64,000 nucleotides of DNA, from contig NZ_QAOW01000001.1 in NCBI RefSeq assembly GCF_003051005.1, forward strand, positions 744,001 through 808,000, written 5' to 3'. The stretch's first letter is position 1. Each line of letters starts with the position of its first letter. Made by a program: the position numbers and the translations under genes. Positions 17,849-27,227 of this stretch are shown piece by piece. The DNA is from Rhodococcus sp. OK519. Lineage in GTDB: Bacteria > Actinomycetota > Actinomycetes > Mycobacteriales > Mycobacteriaceae. A model generated the notes under the pieces. It saw only the letters and a program-made list of their open reading frames with translations. It did not search any database and was not told where the DNA came from.

Positions 17849-20800
17849 GTAGTTCGCAGAGCGGGCGCCGCGTGAGCCCGGCCGAACTGGCCGCGGCGCT
17901 GGGACAGGAGTATGCGCCCACCGCCGAGCAAGCCGCGGTCATCGAGGCCCCACTCGGGCCCACTCTCGTCGTCGCCGGCGCCGGAGCGGGCAAGACCGAG
18001 ACGATGGCGGCACGCGTCGTGTGGCTCGTCGCGAACGGACTGGTGGACCCCGAACAGGTTCTGGGCCTGACGTTCACGCGCAAGGCCGCGCAGCAGCTCA
18101 CCGCCCGGATCCGCAAGCGTCTCGCCACGCTCGCCGGGTCCTCGCTGGTACGGGATCTCGACCCCAGTGGCGGGCTGCGGTCCCGGATCCTCGGCAGCGA
18201 ACCGGAGGTCGGCACCTACCACGCGTACGCCGGACGGCTGCTGTCCGAGCACGGACTGCTGCTGCCGATCGAACCGTCCGCGACACTGCTGTCGGAGACC
18301 GAGCTGTGGCAGCTGGCGTACCGCGTCGTCAGTGCGTGGGACGGCGACCTCGACACCGACCGCAACCCGGCCTCGATCACCGAGTCGGTGCTGGCGCTGT
18401 CGGGTCAGCTCGCCGAGCACCTCGTCGAACCCGCCGACCTGCGCGAGGCGCACACCGAACTCGACAAGCTGATCCACACGCTCCCGGCCGGACCGAAGCA
18501 ACGTGGCGGACCGTCGAAGACGCTGCTCGATCTACTCGAGGTGCAGCACCAGCGACTCGACCTGTTGCCGCTCGTGCAACGGCTGGCCGACACCCTGCGC
18601 CGCGAGGGCGCCCTTGATTTCGGCAGCCAGATGTCGCTGGCGGCGCGGGTCGCGTCCGAGCATCCGGAGGTGGGCCGCAGCGAGCGCGCCCGGTTCCGCG
18701 TGGTGCTGCTCGACGAGTACCAGGACACCGGGCACGCGCAGCGGGTGCTTCTGTCTTCGCTGTTCGGTGGCGGCGAGGACGCCGGTCTGGCTCTCACCGC
18801 AGTGGGCGATCCCATGCAGTCCATCTACGGCTGGCGCGGCGCGTCCGCGGCCAACCTGCCGCGGTTCGCCACCGACTTCCCGCTCGCTGACGGAACTCCG
18901 GCACCCAAGCTCGAGCTGCTCACGAGCTGGCGTAATCCGCCCGAGGCGCTCGAGCTCGCCAACATGGTGTCGGAGCCGTTGCGGGACAGAGGCGTCGAGG
19001 TCAGCAAGCTACGGGCACGGCCCGCGGCGGTGTCCGGCGACGTCCGTCTCGCCCTGCTCGACACAGTGGAGACGGAACGGTCGTGGGTGGCCGACCGGAT
19101 CGCGGAGCAGTACGAGGCGGCTCGAACCAGCAGCAGGAAGGTGCCCACTGCGGCCGTGCTGGTGCGACGCAACGCCGACGCCGCCCCGATCGCGGAGGAA
19201 CTGCGTGCCCGGGGCCTGGCGGTGGAGGTGGTCGGTCTCGGCGGCCTGCTGCACGCCCCCGAGGTGGCCGACGTCGTCGCGATGCTGCGGCTGGTGGCCG
19301 ACCCGATGGCGGGGAGCGCCGCGGTGCGCGTCCTGACCGGTGCTCGCTGGCAGATCGGTGCGGCCGACATCCGGGCCCTGTGGAAGCGGGCCGGCGAACT
19401 CGGCATCCGCTCGGGGTACGGCACAGCGGGCGCGGTCACCGACGCGGCGGCGCTCGACGACGCTCTCGGCGACGCGATGCCGGGGGAGCAGGCCGAGCAG
19501 GCCGGCCTGGCCGACGCACTCGCGGATCCCGGACCGGCACATCGCTATTCGGAGGCCGGGTACGTGCGCATCTGCGCGGTGGCAGCCGAGTTGGCGTCAC
19601 TGCGCGAACGGCTCGGTCAGCCGCTCACCGAGCTGGTGGCCGAGGTGGAGCGCGTGATCGGGATCGGCATCGAGGCGCAGGCACGGACCCGTCAGTCGGA
19701 GGTCGGCGGAGCCGGCCGTGAGCACCTCGACGCGTTCGCGGATGTCGTGTCCGGCTACGCGAACCGGACATCGGCGACGCTGACCGGGCTGCTGTCGTTC
19801 CTCGCCGCCGCCGAGCACGTCGAGAACGGCCTCGCCCCCGGCGAGGTCGAAGTGGCCCCCGACCGTGTGCAGGTGCTGACCGTGCACTCGGCGAAGGGAC
19901 TCGAGTGGGAGGTCGTGGCCGTGCCGCACCTCGCCGCAGGCGTCTTCCCGTCGAGCCAGGCGTCGTCGACGTGGCTGGGGTCGGTGTCCGAACTGCCGCC
20001 CGCGCTGCGCGGCGACCGGGCGTTCCCCGGCGAATCCGCCGACGGTGTCCCGGTTCTCGACCTCGAGGACCTCTACAACCGCAAGGACCTCGAGGACGCG
20101 ATCAAGTCCCACAAGGACGCGCTGTCCGCCCGTCGGCTCGACGAGGACCGGCGCTTGTTCTACGTCGCGCTCACCCGCACCGAGCGGGCACTGTTCGTGT
20201 CGGGCCACCACTGGGCCGAGTCCGGGTCGGATCCCAAGGGCCCGTCACCGTTCCTGCTGGAACTCGAGGAACTGGTGTCCGCGTGGGAAGGGCAGCGCCT
20301 CGGCGTGATCGACGTGTGGGCTCCCGCACCCGACGACGGTGCCGAGAATCCGCTCACGGCCACGCCGCGGTCGGCGCTGTGGCCGCGCGATCCGCTGGGT
20401 CGTCGCCGAGCCGACGTCGAGCGTGGTGCCGAGTCGGTGCGCGCCGCGCTGGCCGGGCTGGACAAGACTGCACAGGAGTCCGAGCCGTCCGAGGAGCCGG
20501 ACGACGACCCGGACAACTGGGCGGCGGACGTGGACGCGCTGCTGGCCGAGCGGCGTGCACGCGGGCACGGTGCCGCCGATGTGGAACTGCCGGCGCAGTT
20601 GTCGGTGAGTCAGCTCGTCGACCTGGCCGCCGACCCCGATGCGCTCGCGGCGCGGCTGCGTCGACCGCTGCCGTTCCCACCGAATCCACTGGCACGCCGC
20701 GGAACCGCGTTCCACGCGTGGGTGGAGCAGCGGTTCGGGGCCACGCGGCTGCTCGATTTCGACGAGCTGCCCGGCGCTGCAGACACCGGTGTCGGTACCG

Positions 20801-21234
20801 AAACCGAACTCGCACTGCTGCAGGACGCGTTCCTGCGCTCGTCGTGGGCCGACCGTAGCCCCGTCGAGGTGGAGGTGCCGTTCGAGACGTCCGTCGCCGG
20901 GACCGTGCTGCGCGGGCGCATCGATGCGGTGTTCGCGGATCCGGACGGCGGCTGGACGGTCATCGACTGGAAGACCGGTGCCGAGCCGTCGGCCGCGAAC
21001 GAACGCGCCGTGGTGATGCAGCTCGCCGCCTACCGGATCGCGTGGGCCGAACTGATGGCGGCGCGTCAGTCGCAACTGGCCGGGCGCCCGGTGGAACCGC
21101 CGCTCGACAGGGTGCGGGCCGCGTTCCATTACGTGCGCTCAGGGCGGACCATCGCGCCGGAGAACCTGCCCGACGCCGACCGGTTGGCTCGTCTGATCAC
21201 GACGGCCGGCGCCGAGGATGCGCCGGACGCCTGA
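17845..21234 (+). CDS. adnA: AdnA, helicase-nuclease subunit
   Basis: This 1129-residue partner of AdnB has Walker A VVAGAGAGKTETMAARV, DEXX box LLDEYQDTGHAQ, motif GDPMQSIYGWRGAS, the late helicase motif HSAKGLEWEVV, and a C-terminal nuclease with TVIDWKTG. Unlike AdnB, no four-cysteine cluster is visible around the nuclease. The complex unwinds and resects double-strand breaks from DNA ends. The ATG overlaps the adnB stop (ATGA). The order adnB-adnA-K+ channel-nudC-mycoredoxin-uvrD2-whiB7 is a conserved Corynebacteriales block. Confidence 0.93.
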   Translation: MSSSQSGRRVSPAELAAALGQEYAPTAEQAAVIEAPLGPTLVVAGAGAGKTETMAARVVWLVANGLVDPEQVLGLTFTRKAAQQLTARIRKRLATLAGSSLVRDLDPSGGLRSRILGSEPEVGTYHAYAGRLLSEHGLLLPIEPSATLLSETELWQLAYRVVSAWDGDLDTDRNPASITESVLALSGQLAEHLVEPADLREAHTELDKLIHTLPAGPKQRGGPSKTLLDLLEVQHQRLDLLPLVQRLADTLRREGALDFGSQMSLAARVASEHPEVGRSERARFRVVLLDEYQDTGHAQRVLLSSLFGGGEDAGLALTAVGDPMQSIYGWRGASAANLPRFATDFPLADGTPAPKLELLTSWRNPPEALELANMVSEPLRDRGVEVSKLRARPAAVSGDVRLALLDTVETERSWVADRIAEQYEAARTSSRKVPTAAVLVRRNADAAPIAEELRARGLAVEVVGLGGLLHAPEVADVVAMLRLVADPMAGSAAVRVLTGARWQIGAADIRALWKRAGELGIRSGYGTAGAVTDAAALDDALGDAMPGEQAEQAGLADALADPGPAHRYSEAGYVRICAVAAELASLRERLGQPLTELVAEVERVIGIGIEAQARTRQSEVGGAGREHLDAFADVVSGYANRTSATLTGLLSFLAAAEHVENGLAPGEVEVAPDRVQVLTVHSAKGLEWEVVAVPHLAAGVFPSSQASSTWLGSVSELPPALRGDRAFPGESADGVPVLDLEDLYNRKDLEDAIKSHKDALSARRLDEDRRLFYVALTRTERALFVSGHHWAESGSDPKGPSPFLLELEELVSAWEGQRLGVIDVWAPAPDDGAENPLTATPRSALWPRDPLGRRRADVERGAESVRAALAGLDKTAQESEPSEEPDDDPDNWAADVDALLAERRARGHGAADVELPAQLSVSQLVDLAADPDALAARLRRPLPFPPNPLARRGTAFHAWVEQRFGATRLLDFDELPGAADTGVGTETELALLQDAFLRSSWADRSPVEVEVPFETSVAGTVLRGRIDAVFADPDGGWTVIDWKTGAEPSAANERAVVMQLAAYRIAWAELMAARQSQLAGRPVEPPLDRVRAAFHYVRSGRTIAPENLPDADRLARLITTAGAEDAPDA

Positions 21235-21243
21235 GCGGGCAGG

Positions 21244-21639
21244 TCACTCGGCGTTGCGGCGGGCCTTCAGTGCCTCGGTGACGAGGGGGATCTGCAGGGG
21301 GAGCCGCGCCACCGCGACCGCCTTGGCCGGCGTGGACGTGCGGTTCGACCGGAGCCAGCTCACCGCCATCTGCACGTTGGCGGGGAACACCGCGATGAAC
21401 AGCGCGGCCGCCAGTCCGCCGCCGAGGCGCCGGGTACGCGGTACCGCGAGCGCGGTCGCCGTAGCGATCTCGGCCACACCGGACGCATAGGTGTAGGCCC
21501 GCGCGCTGCCGGGCAACGCGCGCGGCACGATCGCGTCGAACGGCTGCGGCCGAACGAAGTGGAGTGCACCCGCGCCGAAAAGCACTGCTGCGAGGCGGAG
21601 GGCGGGGGCCTGACTCAATCGATTCGGATGTGACGACAT
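21244..21639 (-). CDS. DoxX-like membrane protein
   Basis: This 131-residue protein has four hydrophobic segments, starting ALRLAAVLFGAGALHFVRP. It includes the family-typical block ASGVAEIATATALAVPRTRR and NVQMAVSWLRS. DoxX-like proteins are small integral membrane proteins of mostly unknown function. It lies in the short gap between adnA and the divergent potassium-channel gene and is convergent with adnA (9 bases apart). The ATG at 21639 is taken; an upstream ATG is in frame at 21675. Confidence 0.75.
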   Translation of the reverse strand: MSSHPNRLSQAPALRLAAVLFGAGALHFVRPQPFDAIVPRALPGSARAYTYASGVAEIATATALAVPRTRRLGGGLAAALFIAVFPANVQMAVSWLRSNRTSTPAKAVAVARLPLQIPLVTEALKARRNAE

Positions 21640-21783
21640 GCGCCCACACTGCCCGACACTCGTCGACTCCGCCACAGTTCGCGCCCGTTTCCCGGTGCCG
21701 TTCCGTGAATGCCGGATCCACGGTTAGGCTGCGAGCCGACTGCGTGAACGACCAGTCGGAGCAGAGGAGATGGGGACCAGTGG

Positions 21784-22851
21784 ATGCCCGGTAGGTTGAG
21801 AGCGCGGTTCGGGGCCTCGGACGAGCTGACGGATCGGCCGGATTTCACTCTGGTCGGCGTGCTCAGGGTTCCGGAGATGCAGACCAGCCCCGCCCGAGCG
21901 ATCGCGCGCCGCGTCTCGTACGCCCTCGGCGCACTGGCGCTCGCGGTGCTGGTCGTCTACATCGACCGGGACGGCTACCGGGACGCGCAGGAGAACCAGC
22001 TGTCGCTGCTGGACTGCATCTATTACGCGACGGTGTCCCTGTCGACCACCGGCTACGGCGACATCACCCCGATCACCCCGGAAGCGCGCCTGATCAACGT
22101 CCTGGTCATCACGCCGCTTCGAGTCTTCTTCCTCATCGTCCTGGTCGGTACGACGCTCTCGGCACTGACCGAGAGTTCCCGCCAGGCATTCAAGATCCAG
22201 CGTTGGAGGCACCGCGTGCGTAACCACACCGTCGTCGTCGGATTCGGCACCAAGGGGCGCACCGCCATCGACGCGATGCTCGGTGACGGCATCGTGCCCT
22301 CCGACATCGTCGTCGTCGACACCGATCAGGTGGTCCTCGACACCGCAGCCGCCATGGGTCTGGTGACCGTGCACGGCTCGGCCACCAAGTCGGATGTCCT
22401 GCGACTGGCGGGGGTGCAGAACGCGGCGTCGATCATCGTCGCCGCGAACCGCGACGACACCGCCGTCCTGGTGACGCTCACGGCCCGCGAACTCGCACCC
22501 AAGGCGAAGATCGTCGCGGCGATTCGCGAGACCGACAACGCGCACCTACTTCGGCAGTCGGGCGCCGACTCGGTGGTCGTCTCCTCGGAGACAGCTGGAC
22601 GACTGCTCGGTATCGCCCGCACGACGCCGAGCGTCGTCGAGATGGTCGAGGATCTGCTGACCCCGGAGGCGGGGTTCGCCATCGCCGAGCGCGAGGTGGA
22701 GCCGGAGGAGGTCGGCGGCTCGCCGCGGCACCTGTCGGACATCGTTCTCGGCGTGGTGCGCGACGGCCGACTGCTGCGGGTCGGCTCGCCCGAGGTCGAC
22801 GCCGTCGAGGCCGACGACCTTCTGCTCTACATCCGGCGCGTCACCAACTGA
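21784..22851 (+). CDS. TrkA-type potassium channel protein
   Basis: This 355-residue protein has two transmembrane helices around a pore loop with the K+ selectivity filter STTGYGD. A cytoplasmic RCK (TrkA-N) domain begins NHTVVVGFGTKGRTAID, with the nucleotide-binding Asp in VVVDTD. A C-terminal TrkA-C-like region (about 270-355) follows. It probably forms a tetrameric ligand-gated K+ channel. GAGGAG lies about 15 bases before the ATG, a long spacer. It is the Rv3200c equivalent in the adnAB-uvrD2 block. Confidence 0.88.
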   Translation: MPGRLRARFGASDELTDRPDFTLVGVLRVPEMQTSPARAIARRVSYALGALALAVLVVYIDRDGYRDAQENQLSLLDCIYYATVSLSTTGYGDITPITPEARLINVLVITPLRVFFLIVLVGTTLSALTESSRQAFKIQRWRHRVRNHTVVVGFGTKGRTAIDAMLGDGIVPSDIVVVDTDQVVLDTAAAMGLVTVHGSATKSDVLRLAGVQNAASIIVAANRDDTAVLVTLTARELAPKAKIVAAIRETDNAHLLRQSGADSVVVSSETAGRLLGIARTTPSVVEMVEDLLTPEAGFAIAEREVEPEEVGGSPRHLSDIVLGVVRDGRLLRVGSPEVDAVEADDLLLYIRRVTN

Positions 22852-22893
22852 TCGAGATCGTCGCGGCCGTGCGGTCGCAGTAGGGTCGTTCCC

Positions 22894-23796
22894 GTGCCGC
22901 ATTTCGAACTGACCGAGACACCGCTGCTTGCCCGCGCCGCCCTCGATCGGGCGGAGGAATTGCGCTCGGACACCGAGGCGTTGCGCACGGGGTGGGCGGA
23001 CGCGTTGCTGTTGCGCGTCAATTCGCGTGGGCAGGTGCGGATCTCCGACGGCGACCTCGTCCTCGAACCGGCATCGACGCTGGACGACGAACCCGCGACC
23101 GGTGCAGTCTTCCTGGGGCTGCGCGATGCGCGCCACGTGTGGGCGGTGCGGGTGCCCGCGTTGACCGGTGAGCTGGGCGATCTGCGGATGGTCGGACACC
23201 GGCTCGACGAGTCGAGTGCCGGACTGTTGACAACAGCTGTGGCGCTGCTCAATTGGCACGACCACGCGAAATTCAGTGCGATCGACGGGGCTGCGACGGA
23301 GCCGACGATGTCGGGGTGGTCCCGGATCAGTTCCAGCACCGGGCACGAGGAGTTCCCGCGCACCGATCCCGCGGTGATCTGCCTGGTGCACGACGGCGGC
23401 GACCGGGTGCTGCTGGCGCGGCAGCCGGCGTGGCCGCCGCGGATGTTCTCGGTACTCGCGGGATTCGTCGAGGCGGGGGAGTCGCTCGAGACGTGTGTCG
23501 TGCGGGAGATCAAGGAAGAAGTGGGTGTCGACGTCCGCGACGTCCGCTACCTCGGCAGTCAGCCGTGGCCGTTCCCTCGTTCGGTGATGATCGGCTTCTC
23601 GGCGGTAGGCGATCCCGCCACCGCGTTCGAGTTCGCGGACGGCGAGATCGCCGAGGCCCATTGGTTCACCCGCGACCAGATCCGGGCGGCGCTCGATGCC
23701 GGCGACTGGACGTCGCGATCGGATGCCGATCTGCTGCTGCCCGGTTCCATCTCGATCGCGAGAGTGATGGTCGAGTCCTGGGCGAAGGCCGACTGA
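22894..23796 (+). CDS. nudC: NADH pyrophosphatase NudC
   Basis: This 300-residue protein has the Nudix box GFVEAGESLETCVVREIKEE and the NudC-specific motif SQPWPFPRS just after it. Together these indicate hydrolysis of NADH, and potentially NAD-capped RNA, to NMNH and AMP. The usual four-cysteine zinc ribbon ahead of the Nudix domain is gone: the matching stretch reads FSAIDGAATEP and GWSRISSSTGHEEFPR, with no Cys. It starts at GTG 22894 and ends 4 bases from the convergent mycoredoxin gene. Function of the lost ribbon may be covered by the rest of the fold, as in mycobacterial homologues. Confidence 0.9.
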   Translation: MPHFELTETPLLARAALDRAEELRSDTEALRTGWADALLLRVNSRGQVRISDGDLVLEPASTLDDEPATGAVFLGLRDARHVWAVRVPALTGELGDLRMVGHRLDESSAGLLTTAVALLNWHDHAKFSAIDGAATEPTMSGWSRISSSTGHEEFPRTDPAVICLVHDGGDRVLLARQPAWPPRMFSVLAGFVEAGESLETCVVREIKEEVGVDVRDVRYLGSQPWPFPRSVMIGFSAVGDPATAFEFADGEIAEAHWFTRDQIRAALDAGDWTSRSDADLLLPGSISIARVMVESWAKAD

Positions 23797-23800
23797 GGAG

Positions 23801-24052
23801 CTAGAGTCCCAGGGCCTTCTTGACCTGCGCCAGGCTCGGATTGGTGGCGGTGCTGCCGTCCGCGTACTTGACGGTGGGCACGACGTGGTTGCCGCCGTTG
23901 ACGCTGCCGACGAAATCGGCGGACGCGGGGTCCAGCTCGATGTCGACCTCGGCGTACGAGATGCCGTTCTCGTCGAGCTGCTTCTTGAGGCGTCGGCAGT
24001 AGCCGCACCACGTGGTCGAATACATGGTCAGGGCGGGGGCTTCGGTAGTCAC
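23801..24052 (-). CDS. mrx1: Mycoredoxin (glutaredoxin-like)
   Basis: This 83-residue redoxin has the active site TTWCGYCRRLKK and the substrate-binding VVPTVKYADGS. Mycoredoxins use mycothiol instead of glutathione to reduce mixed disulfides in actinobacteria. The position beside nudC and uvrD2 matches Rv3198A. It is divergent from uvrD2, with about 100 bases between the starts. Confidence 0.93.
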   Translation of the reverse strand: MTTEAPALTMYSTTWCGYCRRLKKQLDENGISYAEVDIELDPASADFVGSVNGGNHVVPTVKYADGSTATNPSLAQVKKALGL

Positions 24053-24150
24053 GGCGCATATAACACCACGATCGGTCGGTCCTGTTCCCGCACGGGCCTA
24101 CGTCACACCGGGGCGGGTGTGATCGGCCCGTGTCGGTGCGTCCTGAGAGT

Positions 24151-26313
24151 ATGGACAGCATGTCAGCGGATGCCACCTCGGAAACCCGGCCCGACGAGGG
24201 TTTGGATCCGCAGCAGTCTGCAGCCGTGCTGGCACCGCGCGGCCCGGTGTGTGTCCTTGCGGGCGCCGGTACCGGTAAGACACGCACCATCACGCGGCGG
24301 ATCGCGCACCTCGTCGCCGGTGGACACGTCTCCGCGGGTCAGGTGCTGGCGGTCACGTTCACGGCCCGTGCGGCCGGGGAGATGCGCGGTCGGCTCCGCG
24401 GCCTCGGCATCGGCGGGGGCGGCGCGCAGGTGCAGGCCCGCACGTTCCACGCCGCGGCGCTGCGGCAGCTGCGGTACTTCTGGCCGCAGGTGATCGGCGA
24501 CACCGAGTGGCAACTGCTGGACCGCAAGTTCGCGATCGTCGGGCAGGCGGCGAGCCGGGTGGGGATGTCCACCAGCACCGACAGTGTCCGCGACCTCGCC
24601 AGCGAAATCGAGTGGGCCAAGGGTTCGCTCGTCGCGCCGGAGGACTATCCGGCCGTGGCGGCCCGGGCTCGCCGTGACATTCCGGCCGACGCCGCGAAGG
24701 TCGCTGCCGTCTACGCGGGATACGAGGAACTCAAGGCCCGCAACTACGGCGGCATGCTCCTCGACTTCGACGACCTGCTGCTGCACACCGCGGCCGCGCT
24801 CGAGGAGCACTCGGCCGTCGCCGAGGAGTTCCGTGACAGGTACCGCTGCTTCGTCGTCGACGAGTACCAGGACGTGACGCCGCTGCAGCAGCGCGTGCTG
24901 GATGCGTGGCTGGGCGACCGGGACGATCTCACGGTCGTCGGCGACGCCAACCAGACGATCTATTCGTTCACCGGCGCCACGCCGCGCTATCTGCTGGACT
25001 TCTCGCGCCGATTCCCGGACGCCACCGTCGTCCGGCTCGAGCGCGACTACCGCTCCACCCCGGAGGTCGTCTCGCTCGCCAACCGGGTCATCGGGGAGGC
25101 GCGCGGTCGTATCGCGGGCACCCGCCTGCAGTTGATCGGGCAACGGCCGTCCGGACCCGAGCCGACGTTCGCCGAGTACGACGACGAGCCAGCGGAGGCC
25201 GCGGCCGTCGCCCGGAAGATCAAGAAGCTCATCGAGCAGGGCGTCGAACCGGCCGAGATCGCGGTGCTGTACCGCATCAACGCGCAGTCCGAGGTCCACG
25301 AGCAGGCGCTCACCGAGGCCGGCATCCCGTACCAGGTGCGTGGCGGGGAGGGCTTCTTCACGCGGCAGGAGGTTCGGCAGGCGATCAATGCACTCCGGCA
25401 GGTGGCCGGTCGTGACGATCTGCCCGACGGCGCCGACACCGGCGAGTCGCTGGTCACGTTGGTCCGGGCGGTGCTGGTTCCGTTGGGGCTCACCGACGCC
25501 GAGCCCACCGGTGCCCAGGCTCGGGAGCGGTGGGGATCGCTCACCGCACTGGTGGCGCTCACCGAGGAGTTGCTCTCGCACGACTCACAGCTCACGCTCG
25601 CGGGTCTGCTCACCGAGTTGGCGGCACGCTCGGAGGCCCGGCACCCACCGGTCGTGCAGGGCGTCACTCTCGCATCACTGCATGCCGCGAAGGGGCTCGA
25701 GTGGGACGCCGTGTTCCTCGTCGGTCTCACCGAGGGCACGCTGCCGATCACGCACGTGCTCGGGGACTCCAAGTCGCCCGACGACCAGGACGGCATCGAG
25801 GAGGAACGCCGCCTGCTGTACGTCGGCGTGACGCGCCCGCGCGTGCACCTGGCGTTGTCGTGGGCGCTCGCGCGCAACGAGGGCGGACGCAAGTCCCGGC
25901 GTCGGTCCCGGTTCCTCACCAACGTGATTCCGGACGACTCACCGGCGTCGCGGATCGCCCAGCCCGCCCGGTCCGGCCGGCAGCGCCCGCGTTGCCGGGT
26001 CTGCGGGAAGCCGCTCATCGATGCGACGGCCCACACGCTCGGCCGCTGTGAGGGCTGCCCGTCGGACATCGATGTCGAGCTGTTCGAGGCACTCAAGGAG
26101 TGGCGACGGGAGACGTCGCGCGAGATGAAGGTGCCCGCCTACGTGGTGTTCACCGACAACACGCTCCAGGCGATCGCCGAGCAGCAACCCCAGGACGAGG
26201 GCGCGCTCACGGCGATCTCCGGGATCGGCGCCAAGAAACTGGAGCAGTACGGAGCCGACGTCCTCGCGGTGGTGCGGGGCGAGCGCTCGGCAGAGACGCT
26301 GGATCTGACCTGA
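24151..26313 (+). CDS. uvrD2: ATP-dependent DNA helicase UvrD2
   Basis: This SF1 helicase of about 720 residues has [16 protein letters not shown] (Walker A), [38 protein letters not shown] and [12 protein letters not shown] four-cysteine zinc motif follows (CRVCGKP and CEGC, about residues 615-640). A C-terminal HRDC domain contains [16 protein letters not shown] and [13 protein letters not shown]. This is the domain order of mycobacterial UvrD2, which needs the tetracysteine region for unwinding. ATGs at 24151 and 24160 and a GTG at 24130 are all possible starts; 24151 is chosen only tentatively. The whiB7 leader follows. Confidence 0.92.
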   Translation: MDSMSADATSETRPDEGLDPQQSAAVLAPRGPVCVLAGAGTGKTRTITRRIAHLVAGGHVSAGQVLAVTFTARAAGEMRGRLRGLGIGGGGAQVQARTFHAAALRQLRYFWPQVIGDTEWQLLDRKFAIVGQAASRVGMSTSTDSVRDLASEIEWAKGSLVAPEDYPAVAARARRDIPADAAKVAAVYAGYEELKARNYGGMLLDFDDLLLHTAAALEEHSAVAEEFRDRYRCFVVDEYQDVTPLQQRVLDAWLGDRDDLTVVGDANQTIYSFTGATPRYLLDFSRRFPDATVVRLERDYRSTPEVVSLANRVIGEARGRIAGTRLQLIGQRPSGPEPTFAEYDDEPAEAAAVARKIKKLIEQGVEPAEIAVLYRINAQSEVHEQALTEAGIPYQVRGGEGFFTRQEVRQAINALRQVAGRDDLPDGADTGESLVTLVRAVLVPLGLTDAEPTGAQARERWGSLTALVALTEELLSHDSQLTLAGLLTELAARSEARHPPVVQGVTLASLHAAKGLEWDAVFLVGLTEGTLPITHVLGDSKSPDDQDGIEEERRLLYVGVTRPRVHLALSWALARNEGGRKSRRRSRFLTNVIPDDSPASRIAQPARSGRQRPRCRVCGKPLIDATAHTLGRCEGCPSDIDVELFEALKEWRRETSREMKVPAYVVFTDNTLQAIAEQQPQDEGALTAISGIGAKKLEQYGADVLAVVRGERSAETLDLT

Positions 26314-26341
26314 CGAGCGACCGGCGGTAAAACCGCAGGTC

Positions 26342-26379
26342 AAAAATAACTTGTGCGGTCCGTTGGGGTTGCATACCCT
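26342..26379 (+). promoter_or_regulatory. whiB7 promoter with AT-rich WhiB7-type element
   Basis: AAAAATAA (26342-26349) sits immediately before a -35 TTGTGC (26351-26356). After exactly 17 bases comes the -10 TACCCT (26374-26379). An AT stretch directly upstream of -35 is the known hallmark of WhiB7-SigA autoregulated promoters, so positive autoregulation is expected. Confidence 0.75.
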
Positions 26380-26451
26380 GGACTGCACGCCACGGGGTAA
26401 GACTCGTGTGCGGTAACTGTCGGACCGAGATGAGAGGGAGGTGGCAAAACG

Positions 26452-26658
26452 ATGAACGGCTGGAACGCAACTGCAATGGCAGCAGCAGCGGCACGTGCAT
26501 CGGTGCCCGCAATCGCTGGCGCTTACCTCCCTGCGGCCGCCCCGGTCGCTGCGAGGAACGCAGCGACCGCACCGCACGCAATTCGTCTGCGCGCAGCAGA
26601 AGCAGCAGCAGCCCCCGCATCCGTGGCCCGGAGTAGGCACCGAACTTCTCTTCGGTAG
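26452..26658 (+). CDS. uORF in the whiB7 leader
   Basis: This 68-codon ORF starts at ATG 26452, just after GAGGGAGGTGG. The product is extremely Ala- and Arg-rich, with runs such as AMAAAAARAS. In mycobacteria, translation of a whiB7 uORF controls a downstream terminator, so that ribosome-stalling antibiotics switch on whiB7. The stop is 22 bases before the terminator stem here, consistent with that mechanism. The peptide itself need not have a function. Confidence 0.65.
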   Translation: MNGWNATAMAAAAARASVPAIAGAYLPAAAPVAARNAATAPHAIRLRAAEAAAAPASVARSRHRTSLR

Positions 26659-26680
26659 GCACTCCCGCCCATCCTCTCGA

Positions 26681-26710
26681 GGCCACGGATCGCAACTGCG
26701 AACCGTGGCC
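26681..26710 (+). terminator. whiB7 leader attenuator hairpin
   Basis: Outer arms GGCCACGG and CCGTGGCC pair around an inner TCGCA/TGCGA stem, and are followed by TTCGTGTTT. It lies between the uORF stop and whiB7. It should terminate transcription unless leader translation is disturbed. Confidence 0.8.
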
Positions 26711-26806
26711 TTCGTGTTTCGAGCCCTTTGCTCCAGGCCTTCGACTTCGGTTCGTGTGACCACCGAAAGCCGGCGCCAGCCGCGAAACAGAACAGAGGAG
26801 AACGAC

Positions 26807-27139
26807 GTGTCTACCGTGACATGCCGAGTACAGAACGAAACCAGCACCGTCTCCAGCGGATTGGCAGTCGTCGGCTCGGCACGCCCGGAGCTGCCCTGTC
26901 GGGCGGGAAACCCCGACCTGTGGTTCGCCGAGACACCAGCCGACCTCGAGCAGGCCAAGACGCTGTGCGGACAGTGCCCGGTGCGCAACCGGTGCCTGAG
27001 TGCCGCCCTCGACCGCGCCGAACCGTGGGGCGTATGGGGCGGTGAGATCTTCGACCAAGGAGTCGTGATCGCGCGCAAGCGGCCACGAGGCAGGCCTCGG
27101 AAGAATCCCGATCAACGCAAGGCGCTCGTGTGCGCCTGA
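26807..27139 (+). CDS. whiB7: WhiB7 transcriptional activator
   Basis: This 110-residue Wbl protein has four cluster cysteines: LPCRAGNPDLWF, then LCGQCPVRNRC. The beta-turn WGVWGGE follows. A C-terminal AT-hook RGRPRK marks WhiB7. It binds a [4Fe-4S] cluster and SigA and activates intrinsic antibiotic-resistance genes. The GTG start has AGAGGAG six bases upstream. A long leader (about 430 bases from the predicted start of transcription) contains a uORF and attenuator. Its position after uvrD2 matches Rv3197A. Confidence 0.95.
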   Translation: MSTVTCRVQNETSTVSSGLAVVGSARPELPCRAGNPDLWFAETPADLEQAKTLCGQCPVRNRCLSAALDRAEPWGVWGGEIFDQGVVIARKRPRGRPRKNPDQRKALVCA

Positions 27140-27146
27140 CCTGACA

Positions 27147-27201
27147 GTGGCCGAATGTCACGCGCGTTCAGTTGGACTGAACCCGTGTGGCATTCGGCCA
27201 C
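27147..27201. terminator. Long bidirectional terminator hairpin
   Basis: Outer arms GTGGCCGAATG and CATTCGGCCAC (11 bp) enclose a second stem GTTCAGT/ACTGAAC with loop TGG. It sits between the convergent ends of whiB7 and the ABC1 kinase gene and can serve both. Confidence 0.85.
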
Positions 27202-27227
27202 ATGTCGTGTACCGAACTGGTGGTGGA

